Positions 8,108-16,824 of a DNA stretch of 64,000 nucleotides are shown here, in pieces. The notes under the pieces are model-generated. The model did no database searches. It saw only the letters and a list, made by a program, of their open reading frames with translations, and had not been told where the DNA came from. Both the position numbers and the translations under genes were made by a program. The DNA is from Nocardia asteroides. Lineage in GTDB: Bacteria > Actinomycetota > Actinomycetes > Mycobacteriales > Mycobacteriaceae. Where the stretch lies: positions 1,550,001 through 1,614,000 of the forward strand of contig CP082844.1 in assembly GCA_019930625.1 (NCBI GenBank). The letters are read 5' to 3'. Each line of letters starts with the position of its first letter. The first letter of the stretch is position 1.

Positions 8108-9361
8108 CTATTGGCGATAGCTGGCGAGGAAGTTGCCGAACCGTTCGATCGCGACCGCGAGATCCCGGGCCCAGGGCAGGGTGACGATCCGGAGATGGTC
8201 GTGGTGCGGCCAGTTGAAGCCGGTGCCCTGCACCATCAGGATCTTCTCCTGCAACAGCAGATCCAGGATCAGCTTGGAGTCGTCGTAGATCTCGTACACG
8301 TTCGGATCCAGCTTCGGGAACGCGTACAGCGCGCCCTTCGGCTTCACACACGAGACACCGGGGATCATGTTCAACCGCTCCCACGCGACATCGCGCTGTT
8401 CGAGCAGCCTGCCGCCGGGCAGGATCAGATCCTCGATGCTCTGGTGGCCGCCGAGCGCGACTTGGATCGCGTGCTGCGCGGGCACATTCGGGCACAATCG
8501 CGACGAGGCGAGCAGGTCGATGCCCTCCAGGAAGCCGGCCGCGTGGTCCTTCGGCCCGGTGATCGCCAGCCAGCCCGACCGGTAGCCCGCCACCCGATAG
8601 GCCTTGGACAGCCCGTTGAAGGTCAGGCACAGCAGGTCCGGCGCCACGCCCGCCAGCGAGATGTGCTTGGCGTCGTCGTAGAGGATCTTGTCGTAGATCT
8701 CGTCGGCGAGCAGCAACAGTTGATGCTTACGCGCCACGTCGGCGAGTTGCTGGAGCACCTCGGCGGAGTACACCGCGCCGGTGGGATTGTTCGGGTTGAT
8801 CACCAGCAGGGCCTTGGTCTTGTCGGTGATCTTGGCTTCGATGTCCGCGATGTCGGGTTGCCAGCCGTTGGCCTCGTCACAGAGATAATGCACCGGGGTG
8901 CCGCCCGCCAGGCTGGTCATGGCGGTCCACAGCGGGTAGTCCGGCGCCGGGATAAGCACCTCGTCGCCGTTGTCCAGCAGGGCCTGCATGGTGATGGTGA
9001 TCAGCTCGGAGACGCCGTTGCCGAGGTAGACGTCGTCCACGTCGAGCTCCGGGAAGCCGGGCACGAGTTCGTAGCGGGTCACGATCGCGCGCCGCGCCGA
9101 CAGGATGCCCTTGGATTCGGAGTAGCCCTGGGCGTACGGGAGCGCCGCGATGATGTCGCGCATGATCACGTCCGGCGCCTCGAACCCGAACGGGGCGGGG
9201 TTGCCGATGTTGAGCTTGAGGATGCGGTGCCCCTCGGCCTCCAACCGTGCCGCCTGCGCGTGTACCGGTCCACGGATCTCGTAGACGACGTTCTGCAGCT
9301 TCGTGGACTGCTCCAGAACACGCGGGGGACGGTGCGGATGATGAGGACTCACCCGTCCCAT
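8108..9361 (-). CDS. aspC: PLP-dependent aspartate/alanine aminotransferase, AspC (Rv0337c) type
   Basis: A 417-residue class I/II aminotransferase from ATG 9361; an ATG at 9466 would give 35 extra, unconserved residues. The cofactor site is complete: NPNNPTG (about 189-195), the ADEIYD acidic pair that holds the pyridine nitrogen, and the Schiff-base Lys in FNGLSKAYRVAGYRSGW (Lys about 253). The sequence follows the mycobacterial Rv0337c protein (YEIRGPVHAQAARLEAEGH) almost residue for residue. It transfers amino groups between aspartate or alanine and 2-oxoglutarate. A single-gene unit, sharing the minus strand with the XRE-TPR gene upstream. Confidence 0.9.
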   Translation of the reverse strand: MGRVSPHHPHRPPRVLEQSTKLQNVVYEIRGPVHAQAARLEAEGHRILKLNIGNPAPFGFEAPDVIMRDIIAALPYAQGYSESKGILSARRAIVTRYELVPGFPELDVDDVYLGNGVSELITITMQALLDNGDEVLIPAPDYPLWTAMTSLAGGTPVHYLCDEANGWQPDIADIEAKITDKTKALLVINPNNPTGAVYSAEVLQQLADVARKHQLLLLADEIYDKILYDDAKHISLAGVAPDLLCLTFNGLSKAYRVAGYRSGWLAITGPKDHAAGFLEGIDLLASSRLCPNVPAQHAIQVALGGHQSIEDLILPGGRLLEQRDVAWERLNMIPGVSCVKPKGALYAFPKLDPNVYEIYDDSKLILDLLLQEKILMVQGTGFNWPHHDHLRIVTLPWARDLAVAIERFGNFLASYRQ

Positions 9362-9462
9362 GGTGCCATCCGTCGCAACTGGATAAACCGCCTGTCCGAG
9401 CCCCGCCCCGGGCTTCCGCGGCCACGACGGCGTCTGCCGCGTCACCGGATGTGACGCGTCAC

Positions 9463-10857
9463 TCAATGGGCGGGCCCTCCCGGTGGGATGCCTTTGGCCG
9501 CGGTGGAGCCGCAGAACTCCTCGATGCGCTCGTCCAACCGCCGCGCCTCGATCGCGTCACGGAAGGTTCGACTCGCGATCCGCCTGCGCACACCGGTCAG
9601 CCGCTCCTCCAGTTGCGCGATGCGCTTGTCCTCCTCGAGTCCGAGCACCGGCTGCAACGCCTCGGCCGCGCCGTCCAGGCTGCCGTTGATCAGATGGGCG
9701 GCCGCGCAGTCGACCCTGGCCAGGGATTCCGCACCGTAGGAGCGCTGTTCGGACGGTCCTTTCGAGTACAGCTCGATGGCCCGCTGCGTGGCGGTGAGCG
9801 CGGGCTCCGCCTGGCCGAGGTGGATGTAGGTGGCGCCAGCGTAGTAGTTGGCCTTGGCGTCGTTGAACCCGAAGACCCCGCCCACCTCGTCGTGCAGGGG
9901 GTCGGTCGCGGCGATCTCGCGGGCGTCGTCGGCCGCGCGGACGCAGCGGTCGGTGTCCGCTGCGCTCCCCAGCGCCGACCAGATCCTGGCCTCGATGTTG
10001 AGCAGTCGCACCTGCGCGGTCGCGGACTCGGCGAACTCCTGTCCGCTCTGGGCCAGCTCCACCGCCCGGCGGGGGCGCTGCGACCAGTACTCGATCAGCG
10101 CGTGCATGCCGCGGGTCCAGGCACGAAGCCCGTTGTGCCCGCACAGTTCCGCGTAAGCCCAGGCAGCCCGCACCTGCTCGCCCGCAGCGTCGTAGTAGCC
10201 GAGATCGGTGCTCGCGTTGGCGAGCAGTCCCGAGAGCGTGCCCGCCAGGAGATACAGATGCCCCGTATCGGCGGGCCGCTGATGGCCCTCCAGCAACCGA
10301 TACACCCGGCGTCGCACCCGCACCATCTCCACCATCATCGGCACCGGCGGAATATGCACGTAATCGTTCGCGATGCGTACGACATCCGCGTCGAGCTGTT
10401 CCAACGTGCTCGCACCGACATTGGTGCTCTCGGCCTTACCGGCGTGCTCGCTGGCCTCGTGGGCAGCCGCCATGATCAGATCCCTCTCCGAAATCGCTGC
10501 TAACGCAACACCTCTCATCGCACCGGCGTCTATGAGAGCCAAAATGTCAGCGTCGCTCGAATAATGAATGCGCGCCGAGGCGTCGGCAGGCGCGTCGAAT
10601 CCCGGCGGGACGGCTCGATCGCTCGAGGGCTGATCGATCAATGCCGCGAACCGCGCCCGCACCACATCGTCGGACCTGGCCAGTGAGGTATCCAGAGCGG
10701 CTTGGTTGATCGGTCGTGGATGGACCCGGGCGCCCCCGGCTTCCCACTTCGACACCAAGCGTTCGTGCACCCCTAAATGGGCAGCGAATTCCCTGATGCT
10801 CATCCGCTTGGCATCGCGAAGGGCGCGGGCCTCTTTGCCTGACCAATGCCTGATCAC
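9463..10857 (-). CDS. XRE-type HTH regulator with TPR-like C-terminal domain
   Basis: About 464 residues from GTG 10857, chosen because AAGGGATG sits eight bases upstream and the product then begins with the conserved IRHWSGKEARALRDAKRMS. Residues 1-60 hold the helix-turn-helix (SIREFAAHLGVHERLVSKWE). The rest is Ala-rich helical repeats (YLLAGTLSGLLANASTDLGYYDAAGEQ, GATYIHLGQAEPALTATQRAIELY), typical of TPR sensors. Such proteins are abundant in Nocardia and Streptomyces, often next to small genes. The gene at 11034 is divergent from it. A paralogue lies at 15207-16469. Ligand and targets are unknown. Confidence 0.85.
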   Translation of the reverse strand: MIRHWSGKEARALRDAKRMSIREFAAHLGVHERLVSKWEAGGARVHPRPINQAALDTSLARSDDVVRARFAALIDQPSSDRAVPPGFDAPADASARIHYSSDADILALIDAGAMRGVALAAISERDLIMAAAHEASEHAGKAESTNVGASTLEQLDADVVRIANDYVHIPPVPMMVEMVRVRRRVYRLLEGHQRPADTGHLYLLAGTLSGLLANASTDLGYYDAAGEQVRAAWAYAELCGHNGLRAWTRGMHALIEYWSQRPRRAVELAQSGQEFAESATAQVRLLNIEARIWSALGSAADTDRCVRAADDAREIAATDPLHDEVGGVFGFNDAKANYYAGATYIHLGQAEPALTATQRAIELYSKGPSEQRSYGAESLARVDCAAAHLINGSLDGAAEALQPVLGLEEDKRIAQLEERLTGVRRRIASRTFRDAIEARRLDERIEEFCGSTAAKGIPPGGPAH

Positions 10858-11033
10858 GATGCCATCCCTTCCGAACGAGCCCCCTCCAGAGTACGAGCGG
10901 TTTGTGATCACTGCCACAAGTGAATTGCGCCTTCTATCAAAGGCAGTGGAAGGGCAGCGTAAGGCGGGTAGGCAGGCAATACCGAATCCAGCTGCGGGCC
11001 GGGACTATTGAGGCGGAAGGCAAGGAGTTCGCC

Positions 11034-11483
11034 GTGAATGTCGAGAAACTCAGGACCGTGGACGATTGGGTGGCTTTCTATCGGCACGAGTTCGGGTTGC
11101 CGGTCACCGAGCGTGGCGGTTTCGCCATGCTTCCGATCACCGGACGCGTCTGCGTAGTCCACCTGCCGACCGCGCGGGCCGAGAAGGTCCGCGTCGCACT
11201 GGAACAACAGGGAACGAGGGGTCCCATGTTGGCCAGGCAGATCCGATGGAGCTTCCTCGCCGAGCCCGACAGCCGACCGGGACCACAGGTGCTCGAGGTG
11301 CTCAATCGGCTGGATATCGGCCTGCCGGCCATCGGCAGTGCCGTGATGTTGCCGACCGGTCTCGGTCGCTGGACTCGGGAAGGGTGCTTCTGGGTCAGCC
11401 CGCCGAACCGCGGTGACACGCTTCCGCCGCTGTCCGTCATCCTCACTACGGCGCTCGCGGTGGGAGCGGGCGGCGGGGACTGA
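11034..11483 (+). CDS. Small actinobacterial protein of unknown function, partner of the XRE-TPR gene
   Basis: 149 residues from GTG 11034, preceded by AAGGAG at six to seven bases. The open frame extends to 10920, but that part lacks a ribosome site and overlaps the divergent regulator's promoter. Visible sequence: DDWVAFYRHEFGLPVTERGGFAML, VCVVHLPTARAEKVRVALEQ and FWVSPPNRGDT. Related small proteins sit beside XRE-TPR regulators in Nocardia and Streptomyces and are sometimes mislabelled as primase or polymerase fragments; I see no catalytic motif supporting that. No signal peptide or membrane segment. Function unknown; the divergent arrangement suggests co-regulation. Confidence 0.7.
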   Translation: MNVEKLRTVDDWVAFYRHEFGLPVTERGGFAMLPITGRVCVVHLPTARAEKVRVALEQQGTRGPMLARQIRWSFLAEPDSRPGPQVLEVLNRLDIGLPAIGSAVMLPTGLGRWTREGCFWVSPPNRGDTLPPLSVILTTALAVGAGGGD

Positions 11484-11507
11484 TCACCTCCGCGATCAGC
11501 TCCCCGC
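11473..11507. terminator. Stem-loop between convergent genes
   Basis: GCGGGGACTGATC at 11473-11485 pairs with GATCAGCTCCCCGC at 11494-11507, with one bulged C. It overlaps the end of the 149-residue gene and lies before the 3' end of dcd, so it could serve both. There is no clear T-tract. Confidence 0.45.
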
Positions 11508-11566
11508 TGCCACCCGCCGGGTCCGCTTCCCCGCACAGTCGACGAGGCGGACTCGGCGTGGGTCGG

Positions 11567-12166
11567 TCAGCGTGATTCGGCGGCCTCGATAGCCGCGGCC
11601 GCGATCGGGAAGTTGAGATAGGACCGCGACGGCGTCGGTCCGCGCTGGCCCTGATACTTCGAGCCCGCCACGGCACTGCCGTAGGGATGCTCGGCCGGAC
11701 TGGTCAGCCTGATCAGGCACAACTGACCGATCTTCATGCCGGGCCACAGCGTGATCGGCAGGTTGGCCACGTTGGACAGCTCCAGCGTGATGTGCCCGCT
11801 GAACCCGGGATCGATGAAGCCCGCGGTGGAGTGGGTCAGCAGGCCGAGCCTGCCCAGGCTGGACTTGCCCTCCAACCGTCCGGCCAGGTCGTCCGGCAGC
11901 GTGCACACCTCGAGGGTGGAGCCGAGCACGAACTCGCCCGGATGCAGCACGAACGGCTCACCCTCGGTCGGCTCGACCAGAGTGGTGAGTTCGTCCTGCC
12001 GCTGCGCGGGATCGATGTGGGTGTACCGGGTGTTGTTGAACACCCGGAACATCCGGTCCAGGCGCACGTCGATGCTCGACGGCTGGATCAGGTTCTCCAG
12101 CAGCGGCTCGACGCCGAGACGCCCAGCGGCGATCTCCGCACGGATGTCACGATCGGAAAGCAGCAC
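11567..12166 (-). CDS. dcd: dCTP deaminase, actinobacterial bifunctional type
   Basis: 199 residues of the trimeric dUTPase/deaminase fold. Conserved pieces are [21 protein letters not shown] at the start, [31 protein letters not shown], the nucleotide-site [22 protein letters not shown], and the C-terminal [15 protein letters not shown] that closes over the nucleotide. The enzyme deaminates dCTP. In actinobacteria such as M. tuberculosis the homologue also hydrolyses dUTP to dUMP, feeding dTMP synthesis. Length is close to the mycobacterial 190 residues. It is a single-gene minus-strand unit, convergent with the small gene at 11034. Confidence 0.93.
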   Translation of the reverse strand: MLLSDRDIRAEIAAGRLGVEPLLENLIQPSSIDVRLDRMFRVFNNTRYTHIDPAQRQDELTTLVEPTEGEPFVLHPGEFVLGSTLEVCTLPDDLAGRLEGKSSLGRLGLLTHSTAGFIDPGFSGHITLELSNVANLPITLWPGMKIGQLCLIRLTSPAEHPYGSAVAGSKYQGQRGPTPSRSYLNFPIAAAAIEAAESR

Positions 12167-12278
12167 GCGACGAGCGTAGCGCCTGTTCGCCGGGACTCCT
12201 CAGCCGCACAGCGATATGGAGAGAGCGATATCCTCGCATTCAATCGCAGCGCGTCGCCCGCGATCGAAGGGATGGACA

Positions 12279-13052
12279 ATGAGCGAGGGTTCGCTGTTCG
12301 ACCTGACCGGCCACGTCGCCGTCGTCACCGGAGGCAATTCCGGCATCGGGCTCGGTTTCGCCCGCGGGCTCGCGCGAGCCGGAGCCGACATCTGTGTCGT
12401 CGGACGCAACACCGAACGCAACGAGGCCGCCGCCGAGGAATTGAGTGCCTTCGGCGGGCGGGTGCTGGCCCTGCGCTGTGATGTCGGCGAGGAACAGCAG
12501 GTGATCGACACCTTCGGCCGCGCGGCCGCCGAACTCGGCCGGATCGACTCGTGCTTCGTGAACGCCGGGGTCATGCAGGGCTTCATCCCCTTCGTGGAGA
12601 CCGATCTCGCGGAATTCCGCCGGGTCACCTCCATCAACCTCGACGCCGCGTTCGTCACCCTGCGCGAAGCGGCGAAGGTTCTGCTCGCCCAAGGCGAGGG
12701 CGGCAGCCTGGTCGCCACCGCGAGCCTCGCCGCCCGCCAGGGCGTTCCGCGCGGCCAGTCCTATGCCGCGAGCAAGGCGGGTTTGATCGCCATGGTCAAC
12801 TCGATCGCGGTGGAACTGGCCAAGCACGGCATCCGCGCGAACTCGGTGCTGCCCGGGTGGGTCGAGACGCCGATGACCGAGGGCGCCTTCGCCTGGGACC
12901 GTTTCCGCGAACGCGTCGAGCCCAGGATTCCGGTGCGCCGCTGGGGTCAGCCCAGCGATTTCGAGTCCGTCGCCGTCTACCTCGCCAGCCCCGCCAGCGC
13001 CTACCACACCGGCGACACGCTCCTGATCGACGGCGGCTACAGCCTGTTCTGA
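12279..13052 (+). CDS. Short-chain dehydrogenase/reductase
   Basis: 257 residues from ATG 12279, with AAGGGA eight bases upstream; the frame is open to 12216 but that part is not conserved. Classical SDR features are the cofactor loop VVTGGNSGIGLGFARGL, NAG in CFVNAGVMQG, the catalytic Ser in ATASLAARQG, and Tyr-x-x-x-Lys in SYAASKAGLIAM. It ends GDTLLIDGGYSLF. Acidic and basic residues after strand 2 (VGRNTERNE) suggest NADP(H). The substrate cannot be told from sequence. It stands alone, divergent from dcd. Confidence 0.88.
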   Translation: MSEGSLFDLTGHVAVVTGGNSGIGLGFARGLARAGADICVVGRNTERNEAAAEELSAFGGRVLALRCDVGEEQQVIDTFGRAAAELGRIDSCFVNAGVMQGFIPFVETDLAEFRRVTSINLDAAFVTLREAAKVLLAQGEGGSLVATASLAARQGVPRGQSYAASKAGLIAMVNSIAVELAKHGIRANSVLPGWVETPMTEGAFAWDRFRERVEPRIPVRRWGQPSDFESVAVYLASPASAYHTGDTLLIDGGYSLF

Positions 13053-13061
13053 CGCATCCCG

Positions 13062-13106
13062 CGACCGGCGCTTCGGCGTCCGGTTCGCCCGGCGAGGCGC
13101 CGGTCG
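13062..13106 (+). terminator. Stem-loop after the SDR gene
   Basis: CGACCGGCGC at 13062-13071 is perfectly complementary to GCGCCGGTCG at 13097-13106, ten bases past the SDR stop. The loop is long and itself GC-rich, and no T-tract follows, so termination strength is uncertain. Confidence 0.4.
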
Positions 13107-13209
13107 ACGGCGGTGCTCGCTACGGGATGACGAAGCCGCCCTGGGTTGTCATCCCAAGTGGGAAGCGCGCCGGGTTAACTTGCGGCGTCGGGCATGGGAA
13201 CGTGGAGTT

Positions 13210-13932
13210 GTGACCTCCCCTCGCATTCGGAACGCCATCTGGGTGCTCACCGCGTTGCTGGTGGTGTGCGCCGCGGCTCTCACGGCAGGTGTGGTCGGGG
13301 ACGGCGGCCCCGGCGGGATTGATCGCGGCATCGCCGACTGGGCCGTCGCACAGCGCAGCGACGCGCTGACTCCGGTGGCCGTGGTGGTCAGCGTGCTGGG
13401 CGGCACGCTCGCGATGACAGCGCTGGCCACCGCCACCTGCCTTGTGCTGTCCTGGCAGCGACGCTGGTCGTCGGCGGCGCTGGTCGCGGTCACCGGCCTC
13501 GGCGGCGGGTTACTGGTCCGCGGCGGCAAGCGCCTGACCGACCGCGACCGCCCGCCCGTCGAGGACCACCTGATCAGCGTCTCCAACCAGGCCTATCCCT
13601 CCGGGCACAGCATGGGCTCGTTCGTCGTGGTCGGCATCGTCCTAGTGGTCACGCTCCCCCGCCTGCGCGGCCACGCCCTGCGCGTCGGCGTCGCGGCCGC
13701 CGCCGCGCTTTTCGTTCTCGCGGTGGGAATGACCCGGATCTACCTCGGCGTCCACTGGACCACCGACGTCGTCGGCGGCTGGTGCATCGGCGCGCTGTGG
13801 CTCATCCTCTGCCTTACCGCCTACCGGTACCTGGTCCCCGCCGCGGACTCGAGCTTGTCCGCGCCTCCGCGCGACCTCCACAGCAGAGGACCTGACAAGG
13901 CCGGGACTTCTTCCGACCATCGGCAGGCATAG
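13210..13932 (+). CDS. PAP2-family membrane phosphatase
   Basis: About 240 residues if GTG 13210 is the start (a TTG at 13180 is possible; neither has a convincing ribosome site). About five or six hydrophobic segments surround the three phosphatase motifs: KRLTDRDRP, YPSGHSMGS with the catalytic His, and TRIYLGVHWTTDVVGG with the nucleophilic His. Members dephosphorylate lipid pyrophosphates or phosphatidic acid at the membrane. The C-terminal 30 residues are polar and probably disordered. Likely lipid-phosphate recycling or envelope lipid turnover; the substrate is unknown. Confidence 0.85.
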   Translation: MTSPRIRNAIWVLTALLVVCAAALTAGVVGDGGPGGIDRGIADWAVAQRSDALTPVAVVVSVLGGTLAMTALATATCLVLSWQRRWSSAALVAVTGLGGGLLVRGGKRLTDRDRPPVEDHLISVSNQAYPSGHSMGSFVVVGIVLVVTLPRLRGHALRVGVAAAAALFVLAVGMTRIYLGVHWTTDVVGGWCIGALWLILCLTAYRYLVPAADSSLSAPPRDLHSRGPDKAGTSSDHRQA

Positions 13933-13964
13933 CGAAGTAGTCCGCACCGCATATTCTCTCGAGC

Positions 13965-14171
13965 GTGGTGAAGTTCGACGACCCGGTAATACTCCTGCAT
14001 GGCGACGGCCACTGGTGGGTAGCACTCGACTACCGCGGCTGCGGCCGGACGGGCGAGCCGTCGGTGGTATGGATCGATGACGAAGCCGATGTCCTCTTCC
14101 TCGCCTCCGATTTCGAGTCGTTCATCGAAGGCTTGACCTCGTCCGACCAGTTCGCCACCGATGACGATTAG
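13965..14171 (+). CDS. Short SUKH (SMI1/KNR4)-like protein or fragment
   Basis: 68 residues from GTG 13965. The sequence VILLHGDGHWWVALDYRG followed by EPSVVWIDDEADVLFLASDF and a short FESFIEGL helix matches the C-terminal half of SUKH/SMI1-KNR4 proteins, many of which are immunity proteins for contact-dependent toxins. Full family members are roughly twice as long. The N-terminal half is absent, and no toxin gene is visible nearby. It may be a remnant or a short standalone form. There is no strong ribosome site. Confidence 0.5.
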   Translation: MVKFDDPVILLHGDGHWWVALDYRGCGRTGEPSVVWIDDEADVLFLASDFESFIEGLTSSDQFATDDD

Positions 14172-14252
14172 CCCCGTCACCGGCTTCTAGCTGCACTTTT
14201 CCCACCCCGTGCGCAGCTTCTGCTACAGTCTCGGTTGGCGCATCTGCGCCCT

Positions 14253-14326
14253 GCCGATGTAGTTCAATGGTAGAACTTCTGCTTCCCAAGCAGACAGCGC
14301 GGGTTCGATTCCCGTCATCGGCTCCA
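14253..14326 (+). tRNA. tRNA-Gly (anticodon CCC)
   Basis: A complete cloverleaf. The acceptor GCCGATG pairs with CATCGGC, followed by T and an encoded CCA. The D-stem is GTTC/GAAC. The anticodon stem TCTGC/GCAGA encloses the loop TTCCCAA with anticodon CCC. The T-arm is GCGGG-TTCGATT-CCCGT. It is immediately followed by a strong terminator. The antisense strand encodes the well-known false protein MTGIEPALSAWEAEVL. Confidence 0.96.
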
Positions 14327-14333
14327 CGAGAAA

Positions 14334-14363
14334 ACCCGCCCTGACCAGGGCGGGTATTGTTTT
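14334..14363 (+). terminator. Rho-independent terminator of tRNA-Gly
   Basis: The ten-base stem ACCCGCCCTG/CAGGGCGGGT with a two-base loop is followed by ATTGTTTT, seven bases after the tRNA CCA end. Confidence 0.9.
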
Positions 14364-14500
14364 GAAACCACCGGTCGAGCGGGCACTGTACCCAATGCGC
14401 GTTACCGTGCGTGCAGTTGATTCGGGCGAATCACCCCAGGTCAGGCGAGTGCAGATCCGTTGCCGGACAGCATCGATCGCAGATCCGTACACTCACCGGC

Positions 14501-15202
14501 GTGGTTCCGACCAAGCGCCCGTTCCCGTTGCTGCAGCCCGCATCGACGTCCGACCCGTCAGCCATTCGCGCCAACGATTGGACGGCGTTCCGCCAACTCG
14601 GGACCCTGCATGACCACTGGACTCTGAAGTCCTGGGAGCCTGGCCAGTCGGGCTACTACTGGTATCTCACTTTCGACGATCCCGCGCTGACTGATCTCGC
14701 CGAGCGGTGTCAGAAGAGTCTCTCCGACGACGGGATCGACCCGGTTCCTCTGGACGCTCTGCACATGACACTGCTGAGCGTCGGCAAGGTCGGCGATGTC
14801 TCCGGCGAACAGCTGGCGGGAATCGTCGACGCCGCCCGTGCACGGCTGGCGGGCGTCGGACCGTTCGACGTCGAGGTCGGGCCGCTGACGGGATCCCGTA
14901 GCGCATTGCGGTTCTCCGTCACTCCATGGGACAGCTTGCTCAAGCTGCACCGCACGCTGCGTGAGGCGACCGCCACGCACCGGCCGACGAGTCGCCTCGC
15001 CGAGACGACCGAGCTCCGGCCACACCTCGGGATCGGCTACATCAACCGCCCTCAGAACGCCGCGGCGCTGATCGCCGATGTCGCCGCGCTGCGAGACCTG
15101 CCGCCGGTCACCGTGCAGGTGAGCAAGGTCGACCTCGTCGAGTTGCGCCGCGACGGCCGCCAGTATCGCTGGATCGACCGCGCTGTGCTGCCGCTCGTTT
15201 GA
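14501..15202 (+). CDS. 2H phosphoesterase (2'-5' RNA ligase-like)
   Basis: About 233 residues from GTG 14501. Two H-x-T/H-x-x repeats mark the 2H superfamily: LDALHMTLLSVGKVG and LRPHLGIGYINRP; the second has HLG rather than the canonical HxT/S. The C-terminal strand VTVQVSKVDLVELRRDGRQYRW is typical. Members act on 2'-5' phosphodiesters or cyclic phosphates of RNA or nucleotides. The degenerate second motif lowers certainty about activity. It converges with the XRE-TPR regulator, with only four bases between the two stops. Confidence 0.75.
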   Translation: MVPTKRPFPLLQPASTSDPSAIRANDWTAFRQLGTLHDHWTLKSWEPGQSGYYWYLTFDDPALTDLAERCQKSLSDDGIDPVPLDALHMTLLSVGKVGDVSGEQLAGIVDAARARLAGVGPFDVEVGPLTGSRSALRFSVTPWDSLLKLHRTLREATATHRPTSRLAETTELRPHLGIGYINRPQNAAALIADVAALRDLPPVTVQVSKVDLVELRRDGRQYRWIDRAVLPLV

Positions 15203-15206
15203 GCGG

Positions 15207-16469
15207 CTACCCCTCTGGCGCAGAGAACTCCCGCGCGGAGGACGACCACTCATGCAGGAAGTCGAGGTACTCGCCCGACCCGTGGGCGGGGACCGCCCCC
15301 ATGATCGCGCCGAGTTCGTGGGCTCGCTGCCAGACCGAGCGGATCGGCCGATCTCTGGACGCTTCGAGTGCCTCGACTCCGAGGCGCACAGCGCGCTCGA
15401 CGTCGCGCCGCCGACCAGCGCCGAGCATCGCCGCAGCCATGTCGAGCCGCACCAAAGACCGGCTCCACACCGAGTCGGACTCGGCGACACGGTCTTCGAC
15501 CTGATCGCCGTAGTCCAAGCAACGCTGATACTCCCCGGCCGAGAGGAACGCGGTAGCCGCGTTCGCCATCAGCCGCGCCTCACCGTATGGCTCGAAGGTC
15601 AAGGCGGGCGTCAGTCCTGGTCCCGTGTCGAGCGTGGCCGCAGTGGCAATCGCGGCGTCGATCGCCGCGGCGACACCGGCGGAGTCCCCGACTTTCCCGA
15701 GCGCGCGCGCCAGACCGTTCGAGTACAGGCGGATGGATTGCGGGCCACCGCTGGCTAGGTCCAACCCCTCATAGGCCGACCGAACAGCAGCCGCGTAGTC
15801 GTTTTGGTAGTAAGCGCAGAAGCTCTCGGTGCCCTTCACCCATGCCTGCAGATCCGTGTCTCCGAGCAGTTCTCCGATGGCGAACGCCTCACGGCAGTAC
15901 ATCCGAGCGTGACCGAATCGACCGCGGTTCACCGCCATGTAGCCGAGCACACCCGAAAGGCGACCCGCGATCGAGTACAGCGCGTGCAGTTGAGCGGGGT
16001 GCCGTCGCTGCCCCAGCATCACCTCGACTTGATGGCGCGCCGAGACTACTTCCGGGGCCAATAGGCGCGGCCCCTCCAGTTCGTAGCGGTCTACAACGTC
16101 ATCGACCGCCAGTTTCAGGATGTCGACAAAGCTGCCGTCCGCGTCGAGTTCGGACAGGCCCTGCACCCGTCGGGCGATATCTGTTGGCGACTCGAAGGTG
16201 TCGGCCACCGTCCGCATGTGAGTTGGCCGTGGCTCCGGCATCAATGCAGCTTCGAACCGCGCCCGCTCGGAATCGGTCAGCCGGTCGAGCATGGTGTCCA
16301 TCGCCGCGGCGTACTTGCCTGACAGCTCTATGGTTTGGCGGCGGCATTCCCACTTGCGCACCGCTGCGACGGTGAACCCGAGGATCTCGGCGAATTCCAG
16401 CTGACTGACACGCAATGCGGCGGTCCGTAATGCACGAACCTCGACCCCCGTCCACTTGGTCACGATCAT
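15207..16469 (-). CDS. XRE-type HTH regulator with TPR-like domain, second paralogue
   Basis: 420 residues from ATG 16469, beginning MIVTKWTGVEVRALRTAALR; the open frame upstream to 16655 is unconserved. The helix-turn-helix is SQLEFAEILGFTVAAVRKWE. Helical repeats follow (YSIAGRLSGVLGYMAVNRGRFGHARMYCREAF, ANAATAFLSAGEYQRCLDYGDQ). It is laid out like the regulator at 9463-10857, including WSGKEARALR versus WTGVEVRALR before the HTH. It is divergent from the small genes at 16678-17479, which are the probable target transcript. Confidence 0.85.
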   Translation of the reverse strand: MIVTKWTGVEVRALRTAALRVSQLEFAEILGFTVAAVRKWECRRQTIELSGKYAAAMDTMLDRLTDSERARFEAALMPEPRPTHMRTVADTFESPTDIARRVQGLSELDADGSFVDILKLAVDDVVDRYELEGPRLLAPEVVSARHQVEVMLGQRRHPAQLHALYSIAGRLSGVLGYMAVNRGRFGHARMYCREAFAIGELLGDTDLQAWVKGTESFCAYYQNDYAAAVRSAYEGLDLASGGPQSIRLYSNGLARALGKVGDSAGVAAAIDAAIATAATLDTGPGLTPALTFEPYGEARLMANAATAFLSAGEYQRCLDYGDQVEDRVAESDSVWSRSLVRLDMAAAMLGAGRRRDVERAVRLGVEALEASRDRPIRSVWQRAHELGAIMGAVPAHGSGEYLDFLHEWSSSAREFSAPEG

Positions 16470-16677
16470 CTGATCCGGCCCATCTGTGCGTCCGTCCGTG
16501 AACGTCAGCGTAGATGTTCCGTAGTAGTCGCGTGGATTCAATCGCCGGTATATCCGCTGGAAAGTGCTGGTAGGCACCCGACGCCGGGTGATGCCAGTCC
16601 ATCGGCAGCACTGAGCCGACCGATGGCAAGAGCCCCGGCGCCGGGTGCACACCAACGCACCCAGCAGCGAGGACGGT

Positions 16678-16824
16678 ATGACCGCAAAGGCAATCGGGTA
16701 CCTGCGGCAGGATCTGGCAGCAGACCCTCAGCGAGACGCTACAACGATCCGCGAACTTGCCGAGCACGTCGGCTACACGCTCACATCGCAGGCCACGTCC
16801 AGTACCCGGAGGGCTGAGCGATGA
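16678..16824 (+). CDS. 48-residue resolvase N-terminus-like small protein
   Basis: ATG 16678, preceded by GCGAGGACGGT. It reads MTAKAIGYLRQDLAAD, then RDATTIRELAEHVGYTLTSQ, and stops at 16822-16824. The stop overlaps the next ATG in an ATGA, strong evidence that the frame is used. AIGYLRxD followed by a helix and a second strand (GYTL) is the opening of the serine-recombinase catalytic fold, but the nucleophilic Ser after the first strand is missing (Gln-Asp instead) and the protein ends where the fold would continue. Not a recombinase; function unknown. First gene of a three-gene unit facing the XRE-TPR regulator. Confidence 0.6.
   Translation: MTAKAIGYLRQDLAADPQRDATTIRELAEHVGYTLTSQATSSTRRAER

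Noticed and set aside
14223..14492. 89-codon minus-strand frame containing MTGIEPALSAWEAEVL
   Set aside because: It is the antisense translation of tRNA-Gly, a well-known false protein in databases.
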